A DNA stretch of 64,000 bases from Streptomyces sp. A1136. GTDB taxonomy: Bacteria; Actinomycetota; Actinomycetes; Streptomycetales; Streptomycetaceae. Location of the stretch: positions 26,876 through 90,875 of the forward strand of contig NZ_SSBJ01000031.1 in NCBI RefSeq assembly GCF_004795055.1, read 5' to 3'. A program made the position numbers and the translations under genes. Positions 42,407-49,530 of the stretch are shown piece after piece. Position 1 is the stretch's first letter; every line of letters starts with the position of its first letter. The notes below the pieces were generated by a model. That model searched no databases, was not told where the DNA came from, and was given only the letters and a program-made list of their open reading frames with translations.

Positions 42407-43213
42407 TCAGCGCGGGGGCGGCACGTCGAGTCGGGCGTAGCGGCCGGGTGTGGTGCCCACGACGCGTTTGAAGTGTCGGGTGAGGTGTGACTGGTCGTAG
42501 AACCCGGCGGCGGTCGCCGTTTCGCCCGGCGGTCGCCCGTCGAGCAGCAGCCGGCGCGCCCGGTCCACGCGGCGCGAGGTCACGTACTGATGCGGTGCGA
42601 TGCCGAAGGCGTTGCTGAAGGCGCGTACGAGGTGGGTGGGGTGGGCGTGCAGGAGACCGGCGGCCTCGCTCAGGGTGAGGGGTTCGAGCAGCCGTTCGTC
42701 GAGGAGTTCGCGCAGTGCCCCGGCGACGCCCGGGTCCGGCCGTGGGGCGCGCCGGGGCGCGGGGCGCAGGTGCGCGCGCAGCCGTTCGGCGATGAGGGCC
42801 AGGCGGCTCTCCGCCTCGAACGCGTCGCCCGGGTGCTCCAAGGCCGTGTGCAGTCGCGCGACGCGGCTGCGCAGGATGGGATCGGCGAGGTCCGGGGCGT
42901 CCACGGCGGGTCCGATGAGGCCGGCGTCGAGGTGGGTCATGTCGAGGTAGAGCACGCGTTTGCGGAAGCCGCCCGTGGTGGCGGGTGAGCCGTTGTGCGC
43001 CACCTGCGGCGGGAGGAGGCTGACGGTGTCGGCCGGGGTGGCGCGTTGGTGGCGGTCGAGGTCGTAGCGGACCGCTCCGTCGTCGACGATCAGCAGGGTC
43101 CAGGCGTCGTGGACGTGCATGGGGTAGGCGTGTTCGGTGAAACGGGCGTGGAAGACCTCCACGACGCCTGCCACGGAGGGGCGCCAGGCCGAGGTCTCCT
43201 GCCTGGGCGTCAT
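42407..43213 (-). CDS. AraC family transcriptional activator
   Basis: 268 residues from ATG 43213. N-terminal cupin-like sensor (EHAYPMHVHDAWTLLIVDDG, PADTVSLLPPQVAHNGSPAT) and C-terminal double HTH (LSEAAGLLHAHPTHLVRAFS, FGIAPHQYVTSRRVDRARRL, ATAAGFYDQSHLTRHFKR). The second HTH with FYDQSHLTRHFK is the family signature. It is divergent from a DUF2000 gene; the two starts are 58 bp apart. The usual role of such AraC proteins is activation of the adjacent gene in response to a small ligand. No ribosome binding site is visible before ATG 43213. Confidence 0.9.
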   Translation of the reverse strand: MTPRQETSAWRPSVAGVVEVFHARFTEHAYPMHVHDAWTLLIVDDGAVRYDLDRHQRATPADTVSLLPPQVAHNGSPATTGGFRKRVLYLDMTHLDAGLIGPAVDAPDLADPILRSRVARLHTALEHPGDAFEAESRLALIAERLRAHLRPAPRRAPRPDPGVAGALRELLDERLLEPLTLSEAAGLLHAHPTHLVRAFSNAFGIAPHQYVTSRRVDRARRLLLDGRPPGETATAAGFYDQSHLTRHFKRVVGTTPGRYARLDVPPPR

Positions 43214-43271
43214 GCAAGGAACGTACAAGACGCGGACGGTGTCCACCACGCAGTCTCGAGGCATGAGAATC

Positions 43272-43784
43272 ATGAACGAGACCGACCCCGGCACCAAGAC
43301 CGGGACCGAGGCCGGGGCAGGGGCAGGGGCCGGGACAGAGGTCGGCCCCGGCATCGGCGGCGGGGACGCGCCCGTCCGCTTCGACACCAAGATCGCCGTA
43401 CTGCTGCGGGACGACCTGGAGACCTGGCAGCGGCTGAACGTCACCGCGTTCCTGGTCAGCGGGCTCGGCACGGCTTCGCCCGAGGTGATCGGCGAGCCGT
43501 ACGCGGACGCCGACGGCGCCGATTACCTGCCGATGTTCCGTCAGCCCGTGCTGGTCTTCGAGGCGACGAAGGAGCACCTGACCGCCGCGCACGGCCGCGC
43601 CCTGTGGCGGGCGCTGCCGACGGCCGTGTTCACCTCGGACCTTTTCGGTACGGGCAACGACCGCGACAACCGGGCGGCCGTACGGGCGGTCGGCACGCAG
43701 CAGCTCGACCTGGTGGGGATGGCCGTGTACGGGCCCCGCAACGCGGTGGACAAGGTCCTCAAGGGCGCGCGCATGCACCCCTGA
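43272..43784 (+). CDS. DUF2000 family protein
   Basis: 170 residues from ATG 43272 (GAGG ten bases upstream; ATG 43263 is also possible). After a low-complexity Gly/Ala/Thr start the domain begins DTKIAVLLRDDLETWQRLNV and continues TAFLVSGLGTASPEVIGEPY, YLPMFRQPVLVFEATKEHL, ending VGMAVYGPRNAVDKVLKGARM. This is the DUF2000 pattern, a Pth2-like alpha/beta fold of unknown function. AraC-family regulators next to DUF2000 genes are common in actinobacteria. The low-complexity start is encoded by a G-run rich repeat that could form a G-quadruplex. Confidence 0.85.
   Translation: MNETDPGTKTGTEAGAGAGAGTEVGPGIGGGDAPVRFDTKIAVLLRDDLETWQRLNVTAFLVSGLGTASPEVIGEPYADADGADYLPMFRQPVLVFEATKEHLTAAHGRALWRALPTAVFTSDLFGTGNDRDNRAAVRAVGTQQLDLVGMAVYGPRNAVDKVLKGARMHP
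43314..43334 (+). repeat. G-quadruplex-type motif in coding start of DUF2000 gene
   Basis: GGGGCAGGGGCAGGGGCCGGG: four G-runs of 3-4 bases separated by two bases, on the coding strand 42 bp after the start codon. It arises from tandem GCAGGG units encoding Gly-Ala repeats. Confidence 0.8.
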
Positions 43785-43807
43785 GCCGGTGCAGCGGGGA
43801 AAGAGCC

Positions 43808-43850
43808 GTCAGCCTGGGTTGACGCCGCGACTTTGTCAGCCCAGACTGAC
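43808..43850 (+). promoter_or_regulatory. Promoter with duplicated operator, leaderless start
   Basis: TTGACG (43819-43824) and CAGACT (43842-43847), 17 bp apart, fit a vegetative promoter with start near 43855, the A of the next ATG. Two 16-bp elements overlap it: GTCAGCCTGGGTTGAC (43808-43823) and GTCAGCCCAGACTGAC (43835-43850). The second is nearly the reverse complement of the first (14 of 16), and each has GTCA...TGAC arms; their centres are 27 bp apart. Confidence 0.7.
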
Positions 43851-43854
43851 ACCC

Positions 43855-44058
43855 ATGGAAACCGGAGAGCTGACAGAGCGCCTCAGGTCACACGACCCCG
43901 CCGTGGGACTACGGGCGGTGGGAGCCCTGCACCGACTCGCCGAGCAGGTCGAAGCGGCAGCCGTCGCGCGCGCCAGGCAGCAGGGCTGGTCCTGGGAGCA
44001 GATCGGGGACGCCCTCGGGGTGTCCAGGCAGTCCGCACACGCCAAACACGGGAAGTGA
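43855..44058 (+). CDS. Small HTH protein, leaderless
   Basis: 67 residues from ATG 43855. ELTERLRSHDPAVGLRAVGA leads to VARARQQGWSWEQIGDALGV and SRQSAHAKHGK, a helix-turn-helix whose GWSWEQIGDALGVSRQSA recognition segment is typical of small actinobacterial partners of Clp-N proteins. No ribosome binding site precedes the ATG and the predicted transcription start falls on it, so the mRNA is probably leaderless. The Clp-N gene follows after seven bases and is likely translationally coupled. The two inverted 16-bp sites at the promoter are probably bound by this protein. Confidence 0.85.
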   Translation: METGELTERLRSHDPAVGLRAVGALHRLAEQVEAAAVARARQQGWSWEQIGDALGVSRQSAHAKHGK

Positions 44059-44065
44059 GACCACG

Positions 44066-44542
44066 GTGTTCGAGAAGTTCACAGCGGGTGCCCGCACGAC
44101 CGTCACCAGGGCACTCGAAGAGGCCCGACTGCGTGGCGACCGCCGGATCGGGACCGAGCACCTCCTCCTGGGCATCCTCCACGAGCCCGACTCGGCGGCG
44201 GTCCGGTGCCTGGGGATCGACCTCGACGACGCCCGGACCGCCCTGGCGGATCTGGACCGGTCCGCGCTGGCCGCGATCGGGATCGACGTCCGGGGGGTCG
44301 AGCGGCCACCCGTCCCCGCCTCGCGCAAGCGCACGCCCTTCACCTCCGGCGCCCGCTCGGTCCTGCCGCGCGCCCTCGGGGAAGTGAAGCAGACGGGCGG
44401 TCGGCGCCTCGGGCCTGAGCACCTGCTGCTCGCGCTCCTCGACCGCGAACGTCCCGATCCGGCGGCCGAGTTGCTGGGGCTGCTGGGCGTCGACCGTACG
44501 GCCGTCCGGCAGCGCCTGCGGGAGACGGACGCTGCCGCCTGA
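44066..44542 (+). CDS. Clp N-terminal (Clp_R) domain protein
   Basis: 158 residues from GTG 44066. Two Clp_R repeats: MFEKFTAGARTTVTRALEEA with RRIGTEHLLLGILHEPDSAA, then PFTSGARSVLPRALGEVKQT with RRLGPEHLLLALLDRERPDP. In ClpA/ClpC this domain binds adaptors and substrates; here no ATPase domain follows, so the protein cannot unfold substrates alone. It may be an adaptor or a competitor for the ClpC N-domain, or bind the HTH protein encoded just upstream. The two genes form a compact pair conserved in design among actinobacteria. Confidence 0.88.
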   Translation: MFEKFTAGARTTVTRALEEARLRGDRRIGTEHLLLGILHEPDSAAVRCLGIDLDDARTALADLDRSALAAIGIDVRGVERPPVPASRKRTPFTSGARSVLPRALGEVKQTGGRRLGPEHLLLALLDRERPDPAAELLGLLGVDRTAVRQRLRETDAAA

Positions 44543-44597
44543 GGGCGCGCAGGGCGCCGGCCGGGCCGTAGGCGGCGTTGCGGGCCCCAAATCCCGC

Positions 44598-44627
44598 TTG
44601 TCGGGGCCCGGTTGGTTCACGTAGGGT
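44598..44627 (+). promoter_or_regulatory. Predicted promoter of VOC leader transcript
   Basis: TTGTCG (44598-44603) and TAGGGT (44622-44627), 18 bp apart, would start transcription near 44634, directly at GTG 44635 of the small open frame. A hairpin CGGGCCCC/GGGGCCCG (44581-44610) overlaps the -35 region, and a palindrome TCCGGTGTGAACACCGGA lies at 44629-44646 over the start site. Confidence 0.5.
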
Positions 44628-44634
44628 CTCCGGT

Positions 44635-44691
44635 GTGAACACCGGACCGGCGCTACGCCACACACGGACGGGCTACCCGGTGGAGGGCTGA
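44635..44691 (+). CDS. Possible 18-residue leader peptide
   Basis: GTG 44635 opens a frame of 18 codons ending TGA 44691: the peptide begins MNTGPALRHTRTGYPVEG. It has no Shine-Dalgarno sequence but coincides with the predicted transcription start, so it could be translated from a leaderless mRNA. The following hairpins could respond to ribosome position. Coding status is unproven. Confidence 0.35.
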   Translation: MNTGPALRHTRTGYPVEG

Positions 44692-44799
44692 TCCCTCCGC
44701 GGGTGCGCAGAAGGCACCCCCTCGGTTCGGCACGCGGACCTCCCACTGCTCGCGCATCGCGAGTCCGTTTTCCGTGCCGAACACACCGAGGCCAACCGC
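44675..44799 (+). ncRNA. Structured 5' leader of VOC gene, candidate attenuator or riboswitch
   Basis: Three elements can be drawn. Hairpin 1: ACCCG and GGAGGG (44675-44687) pair with CCCTCC and CGGGT (44693-44704). A competing hairpin pairs GGGTGC (44701-44706) with GCACCC (44714-44719), using part of hairpin 1. A long stem then pairs CTCGG and TTCGGCACG (44721-44734) with CGTGCCGAA (44773-44781) and CCGAG (44786-44790), and encloses CGGAC/GTCCG and an apical CTCGCG/CGCGAG hairpin. The CCGAG strand overlaps the GAGG ribosome binding site of the gene at 44800, so the long stem would mask it. Confidence 0.5.
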
Positions 44800-45174
44800 A
44801 TGACAGTCACGTTCAACCACACCATCATCGCCGCCAAGGACCGCGCCGAGTCGGCCCGCTTCTTCCGCGAGCTGCTGGAACTGCCGGAAGCGCCGTCCTG
44901 GGGCCCCTTCACCAACATCCAGCTCCCCGACGGCGTACTGCTCCAGTTCGCGGAGCCGCCGGTGGAGATCCAGATGCAGCACTACGCCTTCCTGATCGAC
45001 GACGAGTTGTTCGACCGGGCGTACCGGCGGCTCCGCGACCGCGACATCGAGCACTGGGCCGATCCCCAGATGCGCCGCCCGGGCGAGACCAACACCGAGC
45101 ACGGCGGTCGGGGCGTGTACTTCAAGGACCCCGCCGGCCACGCCATCGAGTTGATCACCCGCCCCTACCTGTAG
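44800..45174 (+). CDS. VOC superfamily protein with regulated leader
   Basis: 124 residues from ATG 44800. VTFNHTIIAAKDRAESARFF, LELPEAPSWGPFTNIQLPDG, QMQHYAFLIDDELFDRAYRR and GRGVYFKDPAGHAIELITRP follow the glyoxalase/dioxygenase (VOC) fold; the histidines in FNHTII, MQHYAF and the glutamate in HAIELI are at the usual metal-ligand positions. Possible roles include metal-dependent isomerisation, ring opening or drug sequestration. A structured leader of more than 150 bases precedes it and would hide its ribosome binding site. No co-directional gene follows. Confidence 0.85.
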   Translation: MTVTFNHTIIAAKDRAESARFFRELLELPEAPSWGPFTNIQLPDGVLLQFAEPPVEIQMQHYAFLIDDELFDRAYRRLRDRDIEHWADPQMRRPGETNTEHGGRGVYFKDPAGHAIELITRPYL

Positions 45175-45282
45175 TCGACCACCCGCGAGCCGGTGGCCGC
45201 CCGCGACCCGGACCGGTCGCCGCCCGCGCGGCGACCGGTCGGCGTACCGCAGGCGGCCACCGGCCACCCGCCCGCCGGGTCG

Positions 45283-45786
45283 TCATGCCGTGGCGGCCGA
45301 ACGGCGCTTGAGTTCCTCGCCCGACACGTCCTCCAGGTGGGTCAGGAAGACCCAGATGTGACCCGAGGGGTCTTTGAGGATGACGGTGCGGTCCCCGTGG
45401 AACATGTCCGTCGGCGGTTGGAGGATTTCGGCTCCGGCCGCCCGCGCGCGCTCCGCGAGGCCGTCGACGTCCGGCACGAAGACGTGCAACGTGACGGACG
45501 TCCCTCCGCCGAGGGCCGCCGGCGACGCGAAGGAGGCGGCTTCCGCCTCGTGGGCGCCCGCGTCGCCCAGCATCAGGACGGACCCTCCTATGGTGATCTC
45601 GGCGTGCAGGACGCCGCCGCCCGGAGCATCGATCCTGAAGTCCTCGCGCGCCCCGAACGCCCGCCGGTAGAAGTCGATCGCCGCCGCGGCGTCGTCGACC
45701 ATGATGTGCGGGATCACCGCGTAGCGGTAGCGGTCGGGGATCAGGGCGTGCGCCGGGGCGTAGTCGGCTTCGGTGCGCTCGGTCAT
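45283..45786 (-). CDS. PhnB-like VOC protein
   Basis: 167 residues from ATG 45786, preceded by GAAGGAGGTCC, one of the strongest ribosome binding sites in the window. RYAVIPHIMVDDAAAAIDFY, RRAFGAREDFRIDAPGGGVL, HAEITIGGSVLMLGDAGAHE, SVTLHVFVPDVDGLAERARA and VILKDPSGHIWVFLTHLEDV follow the PhnB-type glyoxalase pattern. The conserved PSGHxW motif supplies a metal ligand. The role is unknown. A short inverted repeat (CGGTTGA-GG-TCAACCG, 45856-45871) lies 70 bp upstream. Confidence 0.88.
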   Translation of the reverse strand: MTERTEADYAPAHALIPDRYRYAVIPHIMVDDAAAAIDFYRRAFGAREDFRIDAPGGGVLHAEITIGGSVLMLGDAGAHEAEAASFASPAALGGGTSVTLHVFVPDVDGLAERARAAGAEILQPPTDMFHGDRTVILKDPSGHIWVFLTHLEDVSGEELKRRSAATA

Positions 45787-45855
45787 GGTGGACCTCCTTC
45801 TCGGGCCGCGGGACGGTCTCCCGCGGGCCTGGGGAGGAACGTAGAACCTCATGTT

Positions 45856-45871
45856 CGGTTGAGGTCAACCG
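45856..45871. promoter_or_regulatory. Inverted repeat upstream of PhnB-like gene
   Basis: CGGTTGA and TCAACCG flank two bases. It lies 70 bp upstream of the PhnB-like start and 88 bp before the divergent lipoprotein gene. No regulator gene is adjacent. Confidence 0.45.
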
Positions 45872-45959
45872 GTGACCGCGGCACGGGCGGGAACGGCCCG
45901 TCCTCACCCGGTCGTGTGATCATGGCCCGTCGACACACCCGCGCCTCATGGGGGGAACC

Positions 45960-46682
45960 ATGCGCACCCGGACCACCACCGTCACCGTCACGAAGGGCCT
46001 CGTCGCGGCGCTCGCGACCCTGCTCCTCCTGTCCGCCTGCACCACATCGGACGAGGGGCGGCACGGGGGCGCCGGCCCCGCCACTCCCGCGCCCGCACAG
46101 AGCGGCGACCCCGCGTCGGACGGGTACCAGGGGCCCCGGCCGCAGGACCAGAACCTGCTGGCCTGGACCGGCGACCCCAATGACGCGGGGCACGTCACCG
46201 CCCAGTCCGCCGCGGGCGTGGGCGGGCGGATCACCCTCGTACGCGTGGTCCTGCGGGAGCGCATCACCTGGTCTGACATCTGGCTCGGCCTCGCCGGGGT
46301 CGATCCGAACGCCCAGCTGAGCAATTGCTACCTCGGTGTGTACGACGGCTCCGGCACGCTGCGCGCGGCGACCCCCGACATCTCGTCGCAGCTGACCGGC
46401 GAGGCCATCGCCAAGCCGCTGGCCCTGGGCAAGCCGTTCACCGCCGCCCCCGGGACCTATTTCATAGCCCTCCTGCTCAACGGCAACTGGGCCACCAACG
46501 CCCTCACGCTGAAGTCCACGGGGGCCGGCATCTCGGTCAACGCCGGTCTGGCGCCGCCGCAGCTGCGCTACAGCACCGTCCTGACCGGCCAGACGGCGTT
46601 GCCCGCGACCGTGAACCTCAACGAGCAGTCCACCGGCATCATCAACACCGGCTGGGGCAGCCAGTGGTACGGCATCTCCTGA
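45960..46682 (+). CDS. Lipoprotein of unknown function
   Basis: 240 residues from ATG 45960 (GGGGGGAA just upstream; the ATG at 45948 lies within it). VTKGLVAALATLLLLSACTT is a lipoprotein signal with LSAC lipobox. After a Pro/Ala/Gly linker the mature part is beta-rich: QDQNLLAWTGDPNDAGHVTA, GGRITLVRVVLRERITWSDI, GLAGVDPNAQLSNCYLGVYD, TYFIALLLNGNWATNALTLK and ending STGIINTGWGSQWYGIS. It suggests a beta-sandwich such as a phage-tail or carbohydrate-binding type domain. Exact family not recognised. It should be anchored on the outer face of the membrane. Confidence 0.7.
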   Translation: MRTRTTTVTVTKGLVAALATLLLLSACTTSDEGRHGGAGPATPAPAQSGDPASDGYQGPRPQDQNLLAWTGDPNDAGHVTAQSAAGVGGRITLVRVVLRERITWSDIWLGLAGVDPNAQLSNCYLGVYDGSGTLRAATPDISSQLTGEAIAKPLALGKPFTAAPGTYFIALLLNGNWATNALTLKSTGAGISVNAGLAPPQLRYSTVLTGQTALPATVNLNEQSTGIINTGWGSQWYGIS

Positions 46683-46783
46683 GCCGAGACGATCCGCGCG
46701 CACCCGAACCGGAATGCGCACGTGCGTACGAGGAGTGAGTGAAACGGGCCGCCTCCCGGCTGCGACCCGGGCGTTTTCGGCTT

Positions 46784-46798
46784 CCCTTTGGCAAAGGG
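46784..46798. promoter_or_regulatory. Palindrome upstream of lamin-tail gene
   Basis: CCCTTTGGCAAAGGG is a perfect 15-bp inverted repeat, 165 bp before the next gene, in an unusually AT-rich part of a 281-bp gap. It may be an operator or the end of a short transcript. Confidence 0.45.
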
Positions 46799-46963
46799 AC
46801 AGTTACCGACATGTCTGCATTGTGCAACACGGGGCGATTTGCTGATGTCCGGTGGCGTCCGTGGGCCAAAGTATGGCTTCTCGGTCATATGCCGAGAACC
46901 GCTCGGAGTCCGCCCCGCTCGTACGAACCCCGGGGCGGGCCAACGTTGGAAGGGGTCATTTCC

Positions 46964-47449
46964 TTGTCTGCTTCTCTCACTCCCCGCCGTCTCGTCGCCA
47001 CGTTCCTGGCCGCCGGCGCCCTGGTCGGCGCCGCCGCCCTGCCGGCCACCGCCGCCGGCGACCACGGGAACGGCCGCCACGCGCACTCCTCGGTCGTCAT
47101 CGGCTCCGTCCAGCACGAGAGCCGCGGTCACAACGACCGTTCCAACCACGCGCTGAACCGGGAATGGGTCGAGGTGAAGAACACCGGCCGCCACGGGGTC
47201 GACCTGCGCGGCTACACCCTGACCGACCAGCAGGGCAACCGCTACCGCTTCGCGGGCCTGCGCCTGGAGGGCGGTCACAGCGTCAAGGTCCACACCGGCC
47301 AGGGCCGCAACACGCACAGTGACGTCTACCAGAACCGCCGGCAGCAGATCTGGGACGCGCGCGACACCGCGACCCTGCGCGACGACCGCGGTCGCGTCAT
47401 CGACACCGAGTCCTGGGGCGGCCGCCAGGGCCGCGGTCACCACAGCTGA
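46964..47449 (+). CDS. Secreted lamin-tail domain protein
   Basis: 161 residues from TTG 46964, with GGAAGGGG eight bases upstream; a longer frame from 46739 lacks such support. The signal peptide RRLVATFLAAGALVGAAALP ends near ATAAG. The mature domain fits the LTD (lamin tail) immunoglobulin-like fold: REWVEVKNTGRHGVDLRGYT, LTDQQGNRYRFAGLRLEGGH, QIWDARDTATLRDDRGRVID, SWGG at the end. In bacteria LTD domains occur on exported nucleases and surface proteins; alone, as here, their role is unknown. A hairpin follows the stop. Confidence 0.8.
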   Translation: MSASLTPRRLVATFLAAGALVGAAALPATAAGDHGNGRHAHSSVVIGSVQHESRGHNDRSNHALNREWVEVKNTGRHGVDLRGYTLTDQQGNRYRFAGLRLEGGHSVKVHTGQGRNTHSDVYQNRRQQIWDARDTATLRDDRGRVIDTESWGGRQGRGHHS

Positions 47450-47498
47450 CCCATCCGCGCGTCACGTCCCACCCCAACGGTGACGTGAACACCTTTCG

Positions 47499-47538
47499 GT
47501 ACGGCGCGCCCCGGGACTCCTCCCGGGGCACGCCGTAC
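47499..47538 (+). terminator. Hairpin after lamin-tail gene
   Basis: GTACGGCG, one mismatch, GCCCCGGG pair with CCCGGGGC and CGCCGTAC around a six-base loop, about 50 bp after the stop codon. No U-tract. Confidence 0.6.
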
Positions 47539-47624
47539 CCGCCTCCCCGCGAGTAGGATCCGCACGGGCGCGGACACCTCGGTGGTTCCGCTTCGGATCG
47601 ACCGGCCACAGCGGGGGGTTTGAC

Positions 47625-48563
47625 TTGATATCGACTCTGATGCGCCGTGCGCGCGGCGCGCTCGCCGTCACCATCGCCACCGGCGCCCTGCTCACCGTCT
47701 CCGCGCCGGCCCAGGCGGCCGCGGCGCCGCCCGTGACGGCCGCCGGCGCGTTCCTCATGGACGGCACCACCGGGGCGACGCTCACTTCCAAGGCCGCCGA
47801 CACCAGGCGCCAGATGGCGAGCACCACGAAGATCATGACGGCGGTGGTGGTCACCACCCTGCCGTACCTCGACCTCGACAAGAAGGTCACGGTCAAGCAG
47901 GAGTACCTGGACTACCTGGTCCGGGAGGGCGCGAGCTCGGCCCACCTCAAGGCCGGCGCCCGCCCGACGGTCCGTCAGTTGCTGTACGCGCTGATGCTTC
48001 CCTCGGGTTGCGACGCGGCGTACGCGCTCGCCGACACCTTCGGCACGGGCACGACGACGAAGGCGCGCACGGCGGACTTCATCGCGAAGATGAACGCCAA
48101 GGCGAAGTCGCTGGGTCTGGGCAACACCGTGTACGACTCCTTCGACGGCATCTCGCCGACGGGGAACAACCTCACCACCCCGCGCGACCTCGCCAAGCTC
48201 ACCAAGTACGCGATGGGCCGCGGCGTTTTCCGGACACTGGTGAAGACCGCGTCGATCAGCACCGGCGCCACCTCCACCGACGCGACCTGGTCGAACAGCA
48301 ACCTGCTGATCCGGCCCCGGCCGACCGGGTACGGGTACCCGGGTGCGATCGGCGTCAAGACCGGCACCGGCACGGCGGCCGGCAAGTGCCTCGTCTTCTC
48401 CGTGACCCGGAACGGCAAGACGATCATCGGTGTACTGCTGCACGACGAGGAGCGGTACGCCGACTCGATGGCGCTCTCCGACTGGGCCCTGGGTCCGGCC
48501 GCCGGCTCCAAGACCGCTCTCCAGCGCAGCAACACGGAGCCGATCCCGGACGTGCTCGACTGA
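47625..48563 (+). CDS. D-alanyl-D-alanine carboxypeptidase/transpeptidase, Streptomyces K15 type
   Basis: 312-residue exported penicillin-binding protein of family S11 from TTG 47625 (GGGGGG upstream). The signal peptide ends near AQAAAAPP. Active-site motifs: STTK (nucleophile Ser, in RQMASTTKIMTA), SGCD in MLPSGCDAAYALADTFGTG, and KTG in IGVKTGTGTAAG. The second motif is SGC instead of the usual SxN, as known in the Streptomyces K15 DD-transpeptidase. It should trim or cross-link peptidoglycan stem peptides outside the membrane; no C-terminal membrane anchor is seen. A strong hairpin follows 43 bp after the stop. Confidence 0.92.
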   Translation: MISTLMRRARGALAVTIATGALLTVSAPAQAAAAPPVTAAGAFLMDGTTGATLTSKAADTRRQMASTTKIMTAVVVTTLPYLDLDKKVTVKQEYLDYLVREGASSAHLKAGARPTVRQLLYALMLPSGCDAAYALADTFGTGTTTKARTADFIAKMNAKAKSLGLGNTVYDSFDGISPTGNNLTTPRDLAKLTKYAMGRGVFRTLVKTASISTGATSTDATWSNSNLLIRPRPTGYGYPGAIGVKTGTGTAAGKCLVFSVTRNGKTIIGVLLHDEERYADSMALSDWALGPAAGSKTALQRSNTEPIPDVLD

Positions 48564-48605
48564 CGGTGGACGTGGGCGACGACGGTCGTCGCGCGAGGAC
48601 GTGAA

Positions 48606-48642
48606 GACGGGAGGCGGATACCCCCGGTATCCGCCTCCCGTC
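48606..48642. terminator. Bidirectional hairpin terminator
   Basis: GACGGGAGGCGGATAC and its exact complement (16 bp) around loop CCCCG, between the DD-peptidase stop and the convergent gene ending at 48659. No U-tract on either side, but the stem is perfect; likely serves both genes. Confidence 0.75.
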
Positions 48643-48658
48643 GTGACAGGGGCCGGGG

Positions 48659-48934
48659 TCAGTGGTCGTCCAGACGGGCGCTGATCAGGTACGCGGCCTC
48701 CTCCGACAGCCTCGCGCGCCTGCCTTCCCGCGACTCGGCGCCCAGCGCCAGGCGCAACGCCAGTTCGGTCCGCAGCATCGTCGTGCGCGGTACGGGAACC
48801 CGCTGCCCGGGCTTCTCCGTGAACGGCTGTAGTTCCACCGCGGCCGCTTGCGCCTCGTCCGAACCGCTGCGTCGCAGGGACAGGAACACGCGGGCGAGCC
48901 AGTCGGCGGGAATCGTCACCATCGAATCGGTCAT
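48659..48934 (-). CDS. Hypothetical protein
   Basis: 91 residues from ATG 48934. TDSMVTIPADWLARVFLSLR begins as a regulated small protein might, followed by a hydrophobic/charged helix region (TTMLRTELALRLALGAESRE and RRARLSEEAAYLISARLDDH). No motif is recognised. A variant start at ATG 48922 is possible. It converges on the DD-peptidase gene. Confidence 0.5.
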   Translation of the reverse strand: MTDSMVTIPADWLARVFLSLRRSGSDEAQAAAVELQPFTEKPGQRVPVPRTTMLRTELALRLALGAESREGRRARLSEEAAYLISARLDDH

Positions 48935-49035
48935 GCCCCTGCAACGATCGAGACCCCTCGCAGGTCAGCCCCGACCGATCGGTCGACGGCGCCCGCCCGC
49001 GCCCCGACCCCCGCAGCCGGAGCGGGAGCGCAGGG

Positions 49036-49530
49036 ACGCTCCTGAGCGAGGTCGCGGCCCGGCCGGCGGGCGCTCGCATCCGCGAGGTGTCGACGGCCGT
49101 CTTCGGCGTGCACCCGGTGGAGCCGGCGTCGCGCGCCCACACGGGACTGCGGCCGCCGGCCCTGGAGCGGCTCGCCGAGGGCCGTCCGGACGGTGCGGTG
49201 GGTCGGTTGGAACCGGTCCGGATGGCTGGTCAGGTCCTGATGACGAAGCGACCGGGCACGGTGCGCGGCATCCCGGCCACGCCCCAGGAACCGTGGGTGG
49301 AGTTCTACGGCGTCTTCGCGGAGCCGGGCGAGGTCCTCGCCGAGGCGGCCCTGTCCTCGGACTTCCTCGCGGCCGCGGTGCTCTCTGCGGCGACGCGGGA
49401 GGAATGCGAGAAGCGCTGCGGGCGCCGGGGCGCGTTTCGAGTCGGAGATCGTGATCGACTGACCCTCGCGGCGGCCTCCGCCCCCGGGCCCCGCGGGGGC
49501 ACCGGGGCGGAGGGCGTGGGCGGCCGGTGA
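49036..49530 (+). pseudogene. ATP-grasp enzyme, C-terminal remnant
   Basis: The frame contains the end of an ATP-grasp ligase: LLSEVAARPAGARI is the EvNxRpaGgxI motif that binds metal and ATP, here with the asparagine lost, followed by HPVEPASRAHTGLRP, TKRPGTVRGIPATPQEPWVE, FYGVFAEPGEVLAEAALSSD and AAAVLSAATREECEKRC, the usual C-terminal pattern of carboxylate-amine ligases. The ATP-binding N-terminal 250-300 residues are missing and no ribosome binding site is present. It lies between a hypothetical gene and the PLD gene. Clearly a decayed fragment. Confidence 0.65.

Noticed and set aside
44543..44800. Known riboswitch class (TPP, cobalamin, ydaO, SAM, fluoride)
   Set aside because: None of the conserved core sequences of those classes could be found in the leader.
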